Positions 51,072 to 58,910 of a DNA stretch of 64,000 bases are shown here, in pieces. Position numbers and translations under genes: made by a program. Below the pieces are notes generated by a model. That model made no database searches. It was not told where the DNA came from and saw only the letters and a list, made by a program, of their open reading frames with translations. Origin of the DNA: Oscillospiraceae bacterium (GTDB lineage: Bacteria > Bacillota > Clostridia > Oscillospirales > CAG-272). The stretch covers positions 62,001 through 126,000 of the forward strand of contig SVTK01000003.1 of assembly GCA_015063805.1 (NCBI GenBank), written 5' to 3'. Within the stretch, counting starts at the first letter, position 1. The number at the start of each line of letters is the position of its first letter.

Positions 51072-52106
51072 ATGAAGATTTTTTTTACCGCAGAATATGA
51101 TCCCGCTGAGCTTGAACCCCTGTATGCGTTCGGCGAGGTGCTCATGGATGGCTGGGCAAAGGGGCTGCCAAATCTCACGGAAGAGGAGCTTTTGGCAAAA
51201 ACGGCGGATGCAGATATGATCATCACAACTTTTGATGAGATTACCCGTGCCGTGATTGAAAACGCCAAAAATCTCAAGCTGATCGCCTGCACCCGGGCAA
51301 CGCCGGTGAATATCGATACCGCGGCTGCCCGGGAGAGGGGGATTCCCGTCCTGTTCACCCCCGGACGGAATTCGGATGCCACCGCTGAGCTGACTATTGG
51401 GCTGATGCTGTCCATTGCCCGGAAGATTCCCATGGCGTATGCCGCATTGAAGGCAGGGCAATACACAGCAGCTTCTGCTCACGAAAAAAAGACGAAGGAA
51501 GGCCTGCGCAAGGATGTGTTCTGGGGTGTGGGAGAGGATTCTCCCTATGCGGTGTTCAAGGGCTGTGAATTGAAAAATAAAACCCTGAGTATCATTGGCT
51601 ATGGCAGTATTGGCAGACGGGTGGGCAGAATCGCTCGTGCATTTGGCATGGAGCTGCTGGTTTGTGATCCGTATGTCGGGGAAATTGATGTGGAGGAGAT
51701 CGGTGTCAGAAAGGCGCTCAGCTTGAAGCAGGCCATGACAGAGGGGGATTTTGTGACCTGTCACCTCAAAGTGACACCGGAAACCGAAGGATGCATCAGC
51801 CGGGAGATGATTGCCTGCATGAAGCCCACCGCCTATCTGATCAACGCCTCCAGAAGTGCGATTCTGGATGAAGGAGCGCTGGTAGAGGCTCTGCGGGAGA
51901 AGCGCATCGCAGGCGCCGCATTGGATGTGTACGAAAAAGAGCCGATCCCCGCGGATCACCCTTATCTCACCGAGCTGGACAATGTGGTGGTGACACCCCA
52001 TATTGCAGGTGCCAGCATTGAGGTGCTGACCAACCACACCCGTATGATCGTGGGCGAGGTGCGCCGCTTCCTGCAGGGGGAGCAGCTGCTTTACCGATAT
52101 TGCTGA
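51072..52106 (+). CDS. D-isomer-specific 2-hydroxyacid dehydrogenase
   Basis: 344 residues. The catalytic-domain start MKIFFTAEYDPAE leads to the NAD-binding fold with IIGYGSIGRRVGR (GxGxxG, about residue 175-185), then CDPYVG. The catalytic set is Arg in NASRSAI, Glu in DVYEKEP and His in VTPHIAG. It interconverts a 2-hydroxy acid and a 2-oxo acid with NAD(P). The pairing with SorC and a class II aldolase points to sugar-acid catabolism. Confidence 0.92.
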   Translation: MKIFFTAEYDPAELEPLYAFGEVLMDGWAKGLPNLTEEELLAKTADADMIITTFDEITRAVIENAKNLKLIACTRATPVNIDTAAARERGIPVLFTPGRNSDATAELTIGLMLSIARKIPMAYAALKAGQYTAASAHEKKTKEGLRKDVFWGVGEDSPYAVFKGCELKNKTLSIIGYGSIGRRVGRIARAFGMELLVCDPYVGEIDVEEIGVRKALSLKQAMTEGDFVTCHLKVTPETEGCISREMIACMKPTAYLINASRSAILDEGALVEALREKRIAGAALDVYEKEPIPADHPYLTELDNVVVTPHIAGASIEVLTNHTRMIVGEVRRFLQGEQLLYRYC

Positions 52107-52127
52107 ATGATGACAGGGAGAGAAAAG

Positions 52128-52787
52128 ATGATGGATATGCAATACGCAAAACAAATTCAGGCGGAAGTTTGCCGCACGGCCAAGGAGATGGCCGATGCAG
52201 GGCTGACCGCCGGAACGTGGGGGAATATCTCGGGCAGAATCGATGACAGCCACATGGCAATCACCCCCTCGGGAATGGACTATTCCCGCCTTGTGCCCGA
52301 GCAGATGGTTGTTGTCAATCTGCATACGCTGGCTTATGAAGGAGATCTGAAGCCTTCAATTGAAGCACCGATTCATGCCAGAATTCTGCTGAGTAAGCCT
52401 CACATCGGGGGGATCGTGCACGTTCATTCCTCCAAGGCGTTAGCCGTTGCTGTGACAAGAAAGGGGATTCCTCCCATTTGCGATGATCAGGTACAGATCC
52501 TTGGTGGGGATATCCGCTGTGCAGCTTATACCTATCCCGGAACGGAGGAAATGGCAGAGAGTGTACTGGCGGCATTGAATGAACGGAACGGCGCGCTGAT
52601 TGCTAATCACGGTTCCATTGCCATTGGCAGAAATCTCAAGGAGGCGCTGGTAGGCGTCACGGTGTTGGAGAAAACGGCGCAGATTTGGATCGACGTGCAG
52701 GCGTTGGGGGGCGCGGTGGAGATTTCAGCAGAGGATTGTGCATATTACCACGACTTTTTTATGAATAAATACGGCCAGGGGAAGTAA
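52128..52787 (+). CDS. class II aldolase/epimerase (FucA/AraD-like)
   Basis: 219 residues from MMDMQYAKQIQ; AGGGAGAGAAAAG lies before 52128. GLTAGTWGNISGRI near the start and SIEAPIHARI with GGIVHVHSS provide the zinc His ligands (HxH) and catalytic Glu (E in EAPIH) of the aldolase II/adducin family; NHGSIAIG provides the third His. It cleaves or epimerises a phosphorylated sugar. It lies 21 bases after the dehydrogenase stop, in one operon with SorC. Confidence 0.93.
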   Translation: MMDMQYAKQIQAEVCRTAKEMADAGLTAGTWGNISGRIDDSHMAITPSGMDYSRLVPEQMVVVNLHTLAYEGDLKPSIEAPIHARILLSKPHIGGIVHVHSSKALAVAVTRKGIPPICDDQVQILGGDIRCAAYTYPGTEEMAESVLAALNERNGALIANHGSIAIGRNLKEALVGVTVLEKTAQIWIDVQALGGAVEISAEDCAYYHDFFMNKYGQGK

Positions 52788-52836
52788 ACCTCGTTGCGGA
52801 TAAAAAGGAAATGCGGCCGGAATCGTTGTTTTTCTC

Positions 52837-52865
52837 TTGCCAAAGGAAAAAATATATGCTATACT
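52837..52865 (+). promoter_or_regulatory. promoter of the M42 peptidase gene
   Basis: TTGCCA (52837-52842) and TATACT (52860-52865) are 17 bases apart. The whole region is copied at 49630. Confidence 0.55.
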
Positions 52866-52906
52866 GAGTTTACTGAGGCGCGTCCCAATTCACTATAATG
52901 AGGTGT

Positions 52907-53959
52907 ATGATGATTTTTTCTGTTGACCAATCCTATCTGACCGAGGCTTTCCGCCGCATTGTGTCGGTCCCCAGCCCTGTGGGCTATTCCCGGGAGCTCA
53001 ATCCAGTGCTGGCCGAGATGGCGGCCGAGTTGGGGCTTGCGGTGACTGCGGTGACTTACGATAACAAATCCACGGCGTACATCACCATCGACGGCGAGGA
53101 TAACAGCAAAACGGTGCTCATCGGTGCCCATGCCGACACCATCGGTCTGATGGTGCGCTCTATTGAGGCCAACGGGATGCTCAAGATCAGACGGTTGGGC
53201 GGTGTCAGCTTCACCAGCATGGAAGGCGAGACGGTGACGGTGCACACCCGTGACGGCAGAGCATACACGGGCCTGGTGATCTGTCGGGCGCACTCCGTCC
53301 ATGTCTTTGAGGAGGCACGCACCCTGGAGCGCGATGAAGAATCCATTCGCATTCTGTTGGATGAGGATGTGCATTGTGCCGAAGATGTTCGTGCCCTGGG
53401 CATTCGCAACGGCGACGTGATTTCCGTTGATCCCCGGTGTCAGATTACCGAAAAGGGTTATGTCAAGTCTCGGTTTATCGATGACAAAGGCGCCATTGCC
53501 TGCTGCTATACCGCGCTGAAATACCTGGCTGAGCATGGGCTTCGCCCCAGGCACAGAACTGTTTTTGCCTTCCCCTACTGCGAAGAGGTGGGGTTGGGCG
53601 GTGCTTATGTACCTGAAGGCGTGTCCGAGTATCTTGCGGTGGACATCGGTCTGATCGGCCCGGAACTGGAGGGCAATGAGCGCTCGGTGAGCATTTGCGC
53701 AAGAGATGCGAGCATTCCCTATGACTACGATCTGATTACCCGGCTGATCGAATGTGCCGAGCGGGCGGAATGCAGCTATGCGGTGGATCTGTACTATCGT
53801 TACGGCAGTGATGCCGGTGCAGCAGTGCGGGGCGGCAACAATCTGCGCCACGCAGTCTTCGGCATGGCGGTCTACTGCAGCCACGGCATGGAGCGCACCC
53901 ATATTGACGGTCTGGTGAATACCACGGGCCTTCTGCTGGCCTATCTGCTGGAGAAGTAA
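52907..53959 (+). CDS. M42-family metallopeptidase (glutamyl aminopeptidase-like)
   Basis: About 350 residues. Metal ligands of the two-zinc M42 site: IGAHADTIG (His and Asp), RFIDDKGAI (Asp), YCEEVGLGG (catalytic Glu and metal Glu), VDIGL (Asp) and CSHGMERTH (His). It would remove N-terminal residues from peptides as a large cytoplasmic oligomer. The true start could be 52907 or 52910, as two adjacent ATGs follow GAGGTG. A near-copy of its first 174 bases with promoter occurs in the chimera at 49630-49804. Confidence 0.92.
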   Translation: MMIFSVDQSYLTEAFRRIVSVPSPVGYSRELNPVLAEMAAELGLAVTAVTYDNKSTAYITIDGEDNSKTVLIGAHADTIGLMVRSIEANGMLKIRRLGGVSFTSMEGETVTVHTRDGRAYTGLVICRAHSVHVFEEARTLERDEESIRILLDEDVHCAEDVRALGIRNGDVISVDPRCQITEKGYVKSRFIDDKGAIACCYTALKYLAEHGLRPRHRTVFAFPYCEEVGLGGAYVPEGVSEYLAVDIGLIGPELEGNERSVSICARDASIPYDYDLITRLIECAERAECSYAVDLYYRYGSDAGAAVRGGNNLRHAVFGMAVYCSHGMERTHIDGLVNTTGLLLAYLLEK

Positions 53960-53960
53960 A

Positions 53961-54002
53961 AGGAAAAGCGGTGCCACGCTGATGCGCGGCACCGCTTTTC
54001 CT
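53961..54002. terminator. bidirectional terminator
   Basis: AGGAAAAGCGGTGCC pairs with its complement in a 15-bp stem with a 12-base loop, between the convergent peptidase and phosphopantetheinyl transferase genes. Confidence 0.78.
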
Positions 54003-54556
54003 TACGGGAGCAGTTCGTGCAGAATAAATTCCGCCGTGTCACCGCACAGGCAGAGTGCATATCCTTCATCGAAGGGGATATGCACCATGGCACAGGCCGG
54101 GGGCGGAGGGGTAAATTCCCCGCAGGAGATCACCGAAACCCGGGAGAATCCGGCGGCAACACCCTGTCCGGTGAGCTTGACATAGCTTTCCTTCGCCGTC
54201 CAAAGGGCGAAAAATGCATCAGGGTGCGCGTCAAGGTAGGCAATCTCTTCGGGATGGAAGAAGCGCCGGGCGATGCCGCCTTCCCGGATGGGTTTGATCT
54301 GCTGAAGGTCGATGCCCACGGGCGCGGCAGAAAAGGCGCAGACCCAGATCCCCCCGCTGTGGCTGACGGAAAAGTGCAGCTCGGGGGCGTGGAGGAAGCA
54401 TGGTTTCCCCCCTTCAGCGCGGTCAAGGGTGAGGTCGGGCAGGGAACGGCCGATCCCGGCGCAGTGGGCCTCCGCGGCTTTCTGCAGAAGCCGGTGTGAC
54501 TCACCAGCCGTTTTCTCGGAAAAACCGCGGCAGATGTAAAGATGAATTGCCGGCAT
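54002..54556 (-). CDS. 4'-phosphopantetheinyl transferase, Sfp type
   Basis: 184 residues. GKPCF, LHFSVSHSG, PVGIDLQQI (magnesium-binding Asp), and ALWTAKESYVKLTGQG (Glu and Lys) are the Sfp signature regions. It transfers phosphopantetheine from CoA to carrier domains. No NRPS, PKS or carrier-protein gene is in the window, so its partner is elsewhere. GGAAGGAGGGATACG precedes the start. Confidence 0.92.
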   Translation of the reverse strand: MPAIHLYICRGFSEKTAGESHRLLQKAAEAHCAGIGRSLPDLTLDRAEGGKPCFLHAPELHFSVSHSGGIWVCAFSAAPVGIDLQQIKPIREGGIARRFFHPEEIAYLDAHPDAFFALWTAKESYVKLTGQGVAAGFSRVSVISCGEFTPPPPACAMVHIPFDEGYALCLCGDTAEFILHELLP

Positions 54557-54583
54557 CGTATCCCTCCTTCCTTGCTTTTCTTC

Positions 54584-54612
54584 AGTATATCACAGATCTG
54601 CCTTTCCCGCAA
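54584..54612 (-). promoter_or_regulatory. promoter of the phosphopantetheinyl transferase gene
   Basis: On the minus strand TTGCGG (54607-54612) and TATACT (54584-54589) are 17 bases apart. Confidence 0.5.
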
Positions 54613-54645
54613 GAGCAAAAAATGCGGAAAATTTCACTTTCCCCC

Positions 54646-54674
54646 TTGTCAGACGGGAGCGTTTGTGCTATACT
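54646..54674 (+). promoter_or_regulatory. promoter of folT
   Basis: TTGTCA (54646-54651) and TATACT (54669-54674) are 17 bases apart, just before the THF riboswitch. Confidence 0.65.
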
Positions 54675-54686
54675 ATAGAAAACTAC

Positions 54687-54793
54687 ACAGAGTAGGCGAA
54701 TGCGCGTTTAGTGCCGAGCGGACGGGGAGTTGCCGCACGGACGAAGATCGGATCGGGGAACCGGTCCCGCGGTGCATTCCCCGCATCCCGCTG
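54687..54793 (+). promoter_or_regulatory. tetrahydrofolate (THF) riboswitch
   Basis: It contains the class hallmarks: GAGTAG near the 5' end, TGCGCGTTTAGTGCCG, and the 3' set CCGCGGTGCATTCC then GCATCCCGCT. The order matches known THF-I aptamers. Downstream, CCTCCC (54811-54816) can pair with the ribosome site GGGAGG (54848-54853), so the output is probably translational. It precedes folT. Confidence 0.88.
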
Positions 54794-54860
54794 TATCATA
54801 ACGGAGCCATCCTCCCGAATGCTGCACAGGATACCTGTCTGAATTTTGGGAGGTATTTTG

Positions 54861-55571
54861 ATGAAGAAAAACAAACGCGATCTCACCCTGTTCCGCACGC
54901 CCCTGACACCCTCTTATTGGCGGCTGGCCTTCGGTGAGTGCCGCTCACTGAAAATGATCACCCTGACGGCTATTCTGGTGGCTATCTGCGGGATACTGGA
55001 CATTTTCTTCATCCCCATTGTCAACGCCAACGTACTGCAGATCAAGTTTTCCTTCTTTGCCATTGCCCTGTGCGCCATGGTGTGCGGGCCTGTGCTGGCT
55101 GTTCCCGCAGGCTTTCTCATTGATACTATCGGCTTTCTGTTGGGGGGCAACCTGGCAGGAGGCTACTTCTTCGGCTATGCCATTTCCTCCATTTGTTCCT
55201 GCGTGATTTTTGCCCTCTTCTTCTACCGGGCGAAGCGGATTACCGTTCTGCGGACGGCGCTGGCAAAGCTGGCGGTGAGCACGGCGGTCAATGTCTTCCT
55301 GGGCTCGGTGTGGCGGCAGATCATGGTGGGGAAGGGGTATTGGTATTACGTTGGTCTTGCTGCAGTCAAAAATGCCGCCCTGCTGCCCCTTGAGGTGGCG
55401 GTGCTGATCATTTTCCTCGGGCGGATGATGCCCCTGCTCAAGCGGGCGAAGATCATCTCCCCCGAGGCGGAATTCTCCATGACCCGGCGGGATGTGATCA
55501 CCACGGTGATCATCGGCGTGGTGGGCATTGCTGCCCTGGTCGCCTATGTGGTATGGAAGCTGCAGAAATGA
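54861..55571 (+). CDS. folT: ECF transporter S-component, folate (FolT)
   Basis: 236 residues with six membrane helices and no ATPase. The segment MITLTAILVAICGILDIFFIPI, then FFAIALCAMVCGPVLAVPAGFLIDTIGFLL, matches the FolT group of ECF substrate-binding subunits. The preceding THF riboswitch supports folate as substrate. GGGAGGTATTTTG lies before 54861. The shared ECF ATPases are not in the window. Confidence 0.9.
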   Translation: MKKNKRDLTLFRTPLTPSYWRLAFGECRSLKMITLTAILVAICGILDIFFIPIVNANVLQIKFSFFAIALCAMVCGPVLAVPAGFLIDTIGFLLGGNLAGGYFFGYAISSICSCVIFALFFYRAKRITVLRTALAKLAVSTAVNVFLGSVWRQIMVGKGYWYYVGLAAVKNAALLPLEVAVLIIFLGRMMPLLKRAKIISPEAEFSMTRRDVITTVIIGVVGIAALVAYVVWKLQK

Positions 55572-55638
55572 TCGAACCGGTTTGACGATTTGTCACAGAG
55601 AAGACAGCCAAAACCGTTTTTGAAGATACAAAGCGTAA

Positions 55639-55675
55639 AAGGGTATTGCGTGAATCGGCGCAATGCCCTTTTTTC
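55639..55675 (+). terminator. terminator of folT
   Basis: AAGGGTATTGCG pairs with CGCAATGCCCTT around an 8-base loop, followed by TTTTCG. Confidence 0.82.
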
Positions 55676-55727
55676 GCCTGTCATGATATCTCCGGTCCGG
55701 ACATACATTGGCAGGGGAGGGATGAGG

Positions 55728-56117
55728 ATGGAGATCAAAATCAATGGAGAAGTGCGCCGGTTTGTGGGGGGCGAAGTGATCCTTTATGCCGAAACTGCGG
55801 TGCCCGCACTCCCGGAGGAGGGCAGGGGAGCGGTGCGTTTCAACCGCTTCTATCGGCAGGCAGCGGAGGCTTGGTTTACCCGCTGTGAAGGCATGACGGA
55901 AGAATTGTCCCCGGGGCGGTATTATGCCTCCCTTTGCTGCACTGCTGAGGACGGAGAGAAGGAGATCGGCGTGGGGGTGCATTTGCGCCTGTGTTTTCGC
56001 GGACGGATCTTAGCTGAGGAGAGCTGGGAACAGCGGTGGAAAATGCCGGGTGGACAGCTTCTGCCTCGGAAGCGGCAAAAACCGACAAAATCAAAAAGGC
56101 GGCAAGATTTGCCTTGA
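55728..56117 (+). CDS. hypothetical protein
   Basis: 129 residues from MEIKINGEVRRFVGG; GGGGAGGG lies seven bases upstream, and the longer frames start inside the terminator. It is beta-rich (VILYAETAVPALP, GRYYASLCCTAED, GVGVHLRLCFRGRILAEE), with a basic C-terminal tail (RKRQKPTKSKRRQ). No signal peptide or domain recognised. The basic end could bind nucleic acid. It lies directly before the transketolase promoter. Confidence 0.6.
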   Translation: MEIKINGEVRRFVGGEVILYAETAVPALPEEGRGAVRFNRFYRQAAEAWFTRCEGMTEELSPGRYYASLCCTAEDGEKEIGVGVHLRLCFRGRILAEESWEQRWKMPGGQLLPRKRQKPTKSKRRQDLP

Positions 56118-56142
56118 CAATGCTGGCTTTTTGCGCTATAAT
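56114..56142 (+). promoter_or_regulatory. consensus promoter of the transketolase operon
   Basis: TTGACA (56114-56119) and TATAAT (56137-56142) are 17 bases apart. The -35 box overlaps the end of the preceding gene. Confidence 0.8.
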
Positions 56143-56197
56143 AATGTGTGAATAATTTTCGACCTCAAAAGGATCGGAACAAAACAGGAGGATATTC

Positions 56198-57031
56198 ATG
56201 GAACAGGCTAAAATCAAAGCCCTGAAGCAGACCGCCGCCAAGGTGCGTCTCGGTGTGCTTGAGGCGGTTTTCAGCGCCAGCTCCGGCCATCCCGGCGGCT
56301 CGCTCTCGATTACCGATATTCTGACCTATCTCTATTTTGAAGAGATGAACATCAACCCCGCAGAACCCAAGATGGAGGGACGCGACCGTCTCGTTCTGTC
56401 CAAGGGTCACACCGCTCCCGCACTTTATTCTGTGCTGGCAAACCGCGGCTACTTCGACGTAGATCTGCTCAAGACCTTCCGTCAGGTAGACAGCATTCTG
56501 CAGGGCCATCCCGATATGAAGCACATCCCCGGCGTTGAGATGACCACCGGTTCTCTCGGCCTGGGCATTTCCGCTGCCTGCGGTATGGCACTGGCTGCCA
56601 AGATCGACGGCAAGGATTACCGCACCTACGCTATGCTGGGTGACGGTGAGACCCAGGAGGGTCAGGTTTGGGAGGCACTGATGTTCGGTGCGCACTACAA
56701 GCTGGACAACCTCTGCATCGTCATCGACTGGAACGGCCTGCAGATCGACGGCCGCATCACCGATGTTATGAATCCCACCCCCTATGACAAGAAGCTCGAG
56801 GCCTTCGGCTGGAATGTGATTTCCATCGACGGTCACGATTTTGAGCAGATCGCCGCTGCATTTGATGCTGCCAAGGCCTGCAAGGGTAAGCCCACCGCCA
56901 TCATCGCCACTACCACCAAGGGTAAGGGCGTCTCCTTCATGGAGGATCAGGCTTCCTGGCACGGTACCGCACCCAATGCTGAGCAGTATGCACAGGCTGT
57001 TGCCGAGATCAAGGCAGCAGTCGCAGAGTGA
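56198..57031 (+). CDS. transketolase, N-terminal subunit
   Basis: 277 residues. It is the TPP-binding half: SSGHPGGSLSITDILTYLYF, LSKGHTAPALYSVL, HPDMKHIPGVEMTTGSLG, and the TPP motif GDGETQEGQVWEA near residue 150, ending with KGKGVSFME. Transketolase moves two-carbon units in the pentose phosphate pathway. In many Clostridia it is split into two genes, as here. ACAGGAGGATATTC precedes the start. Confidence 0.95.
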   Translation: MEQAKIKALKQTAAKVRLGVLEAVFSASSGHPGGSLSITDILTYLYFEEMNINPAEPKMEGRDRLVLSKGHTAPALYSVLANRGYFDVDLLKTFRQVDSILQGHPDMKHIPGVEMTTGSLGLGISAACGMALAAKIDGKDYRTYAMLGDGETQEGQVWEALMFGAHYKLDNLCIVIDWNGLQIDGRITDVMNPTPYDKKLEAFGWNVISIDGHDFEQIAAAFDAAKACKGKPTAIIATTTKGKGVSFMEDQASWHGTAPNAEQYAQAVAEIKAAVAE

Positions 57032-57054
57032 TCACGAAAGGAAGGTATTTGACA

Positions 57055-57999
57055 ATGGCTGAAAAGATTGCAACCAGAGAGGCCTACGGCAACGCGCTGG
57101 CAGAGTTTGGCGAAAAATATCCGAATTTTGTGGTGCTTGATGCTGACCTCGCCGCCGCTACCAAGACCGGCGTTTTCAAGAAAAAGTTCCCCGAGCGTTT
57201 CTTCGACTGCGGTATTGCCGAGGGCAATATGATGTCCGTGGCAGCAGGCCTTGCCGCTGCAGGCAAGATTCCCTTCGCTTCCACCTTCGCCATGTTTGCT
57301 GCGGGCCGTGCTTTCGAGCAGATCCGTAACTCCATCGGTTACCCTCACCTCAACGTAAAGATCGGCGCTACCCACGCCGGCATCACCGTTGGTGAGGACG
57401 GTGCTACCCACCAGTGCAACGAGGACCTGGCTACCATGCGTTCCATCCCCGGCATGACCATCATCAACCCCGCCGACGCCGTTGAAGCTCGCGCTGTAGT
57501 TGAGGCTGCCATCAACTATGTCGGCCCCGTTTACCTGCGCTTCGGCCGTTTGGCTATTCCGGTATTCAACGATGCCGCTACCTACAAGTTTGAGTGGGGC
57601 AAGGGCGTTCAGCTGGCTGAGGGTAAGGATGTGACCATCATCGCCACCGGCGTGATGGTTGACATGGCGCTCTCCGCTCGCGCAACCCTCGCTGCTGAGG
57701 GCATCGATGCCCGTGTGATCAACATTCACACCATCAAGCCCCTTGACCGCGAGATCGTTCTGGCCGCCGCCCGCGATACCGGTGCGCTGGTTGTCGCTGA
57801 GGAGCACAACATCATCGGCGGTTTGGGCTCCGCTGTGGCTGAGTGCCTCTGCGAGGCTTGCCCCGTGCCCATGATGCGCGTCGGTGTTGAGGATACCTTC
57901 GGCCGTTCTGGCAAGGTTCCCGCACTTCTTGAGTACTACGGCCTGACCCCCGCAAACATTGTGGCAAAGGCTAAGGCTGCCATTGCAATGAAGAAATAA
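57055..57999 (+). CDS. transketolase, C-terminal subunit
   Basis: 314 residues from MAEKIATREAYG; AAAGGAAGG lies before 57055. The pyrimidine-binding half has VVLDADLAAATKTG, FDCGIAEGNMMSVAAGLAA, GEDGATHQCNEDLA and the last domain INIHTIKPLD and VVAEEHNIIGGLGSAVAE. It forms the heterotetramer with the subunit encoded just before it, with 23 bases between. Confidence 0.95.
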   Translation: MAEKIATREAYGNALAEFGEKYPNFVVLDADLAAATKTGVFKKKFPERFFDCGIAEGNMMSVAAGLAAAGKIPFASTFAMFAAGRAFEQIRNSIGYPHLNVKIGATHAGITVGEDGATHQCNEDLATMRSIPGMTIINPADAVEARAVVEAAINYVGPVYLRFGRLAIPVFNDAATYKFEWGKGVQLAEGKDVTIIATGVMVDMALSARATLAAEGIDARVINIHTIKPLDREIVLAAARDTGALVVAEEHNIIGGLGSAVAECLCEACPVPMMRVGVEDTFGRSGKVPALLEYYGLTPANIVAKAKAAIAMKK

Positions 58000-58011
58000 T
58001 TTACACAGATG

Positions 58012-58045
58012 GGCCGCGGAGGAGTTTTTCTCCGCGGCCTTTTTG
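58012..58045 (+). terminator. terminator of the transketolase operon
   Basis: GGCCGCGGAG pairs with CTCCGCGGCC around a T-rich loop, followed by TTTTT. The ribosome site of the next gene begins within a few bases. Confidence 0.82.
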
Positions 58046-58054
58046 GAGGCAATG

Positions 58055-58747
58055 ATGGAGAAAAAAGCGTTTTCATCGGGCCTGCGGGTGGCATCCTACA
58101 ACATCCGCCACGGGGCCGATGTGCAGATGAATATGCAGATCCTGGCCGATGATATCACGGGGCTGGGGATCGATGTTGTGGGGCTGCAGGAGGTGGATAT
58201 CGGTGCCGCCCGGTCGGGTTGTATTGATACCATGGCAGAGCTGTCGGCGGCGTCAGGGATGCCTGCCCATGCCTTTGCCCGGGGAATCCCCCTGGGTGAG
58301 GGGGAGTACGGCACGGGAATTCTCTCCCGCCTGCCCATGGAGTCCTTTACCGCAACGCAGCTTTTTTCCGGGGAGAAAGAACAGCGTGCCATCGGTCACG
58401 CGGTGATGATGCTGGGGGAGCGGCCGATCCATTTCTTCAACACCCACCTTTCCTTTGAGGAGAAGTCGCTGCGGGACGTGCAGTTTGTGCAGGTGGCAGA
58501 GATGCTGCCGAAGGACGAGCCCTGGATTCTGACCGGGGATTTCAATACCGATGATTTTGCAGAGTTTTCCCCTCTCGGCGCAGCTGTCATGCTGAACCGG
58601 GCCGACAACTATCTCCCATCCTTCCGCGGCAGGAAGGCCATCGACAACATCGTGCTGTCGGCCGATTGGGCGGTGGGCGAGTGGGGAATGCTTTCGGTAA
58701 ACCACTCGGACCATGAGATGATCTGGTGCGATATTGTGCTCCGGTAA
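58055..58747 (+). CDS. endonuclease/exonuclease/phosphatase (EEP) family hydrolase
   Basis: 230 residues from MEKKAFSSGLR. LRVASYNIRHGADVQ (Asn), VVGLQEVDIG (catalytic Glu), FFNTHLSFE (His), ILTGDFNTDDF (Asp, Asn) and NHSDHEMIWC (Asp-His) are the magnesium site of the EEP superfamily. The family includes nucleases, sphingomyelinases and phosphoinositide phosphatases; substrate unknown. It follows the terminator directly, with GGAGGCA before the start, so it is read only by leaky termination or an unseen promoter. Confidence 0.88.
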   Translation: MEKKAFSSGLRVASYNIRHGADVQMNMQILADDITGLGIDVVGLQEVDIGAARSGCIDTMAELSAASGMPAHAFARGIPLGEGEYGTGILSRLPMESFTATQLFSGEKEQRAIGHAVMMLGERPIHFFNTHLSFEEKSLRDVQFVQVAEMLPKDEPWILTGDFNTDDFAEFSPLGAAVMLNRADNYLPSFRGRKAIDNIVLSADWAVGEWGMLSVNHSDHEMIWCDIVLR

Positions 58748-58759
58748 AGCGGATTACAA

Positions 58760-58796
58760 ATCGGGGTGCCCGAGGTAATGCGGGCACCCCGATTTT
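58760..58796 (+). terminator. terminator
   Basis: ATCGGGGTGCCCG pairs with CGGGCACCCCGAT, followed by TTTT. Confidence 0.82.
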
Positions 58797-58850
58797 GGGT
58801 TGAGCGCAGATGCTTTTTCTTCATTCCCGCGGGGAAAATATCAAAATATC

Positions 58851-58879
58851 TTGCAAAATATCCATTGAAGTGATATAAT
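58851..58879 (+). promoter_or_regulatory. promoter of the paaK-ior operon
   Basis: TTGCAA (58851-58856) and TATAAT (58874-58879) are 17 bases apart. Confidence 0.68.
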
Positions 58880-58910
58880 AGATAAAATACAAAAAAGCGA
58901 GGCAGCTGCA

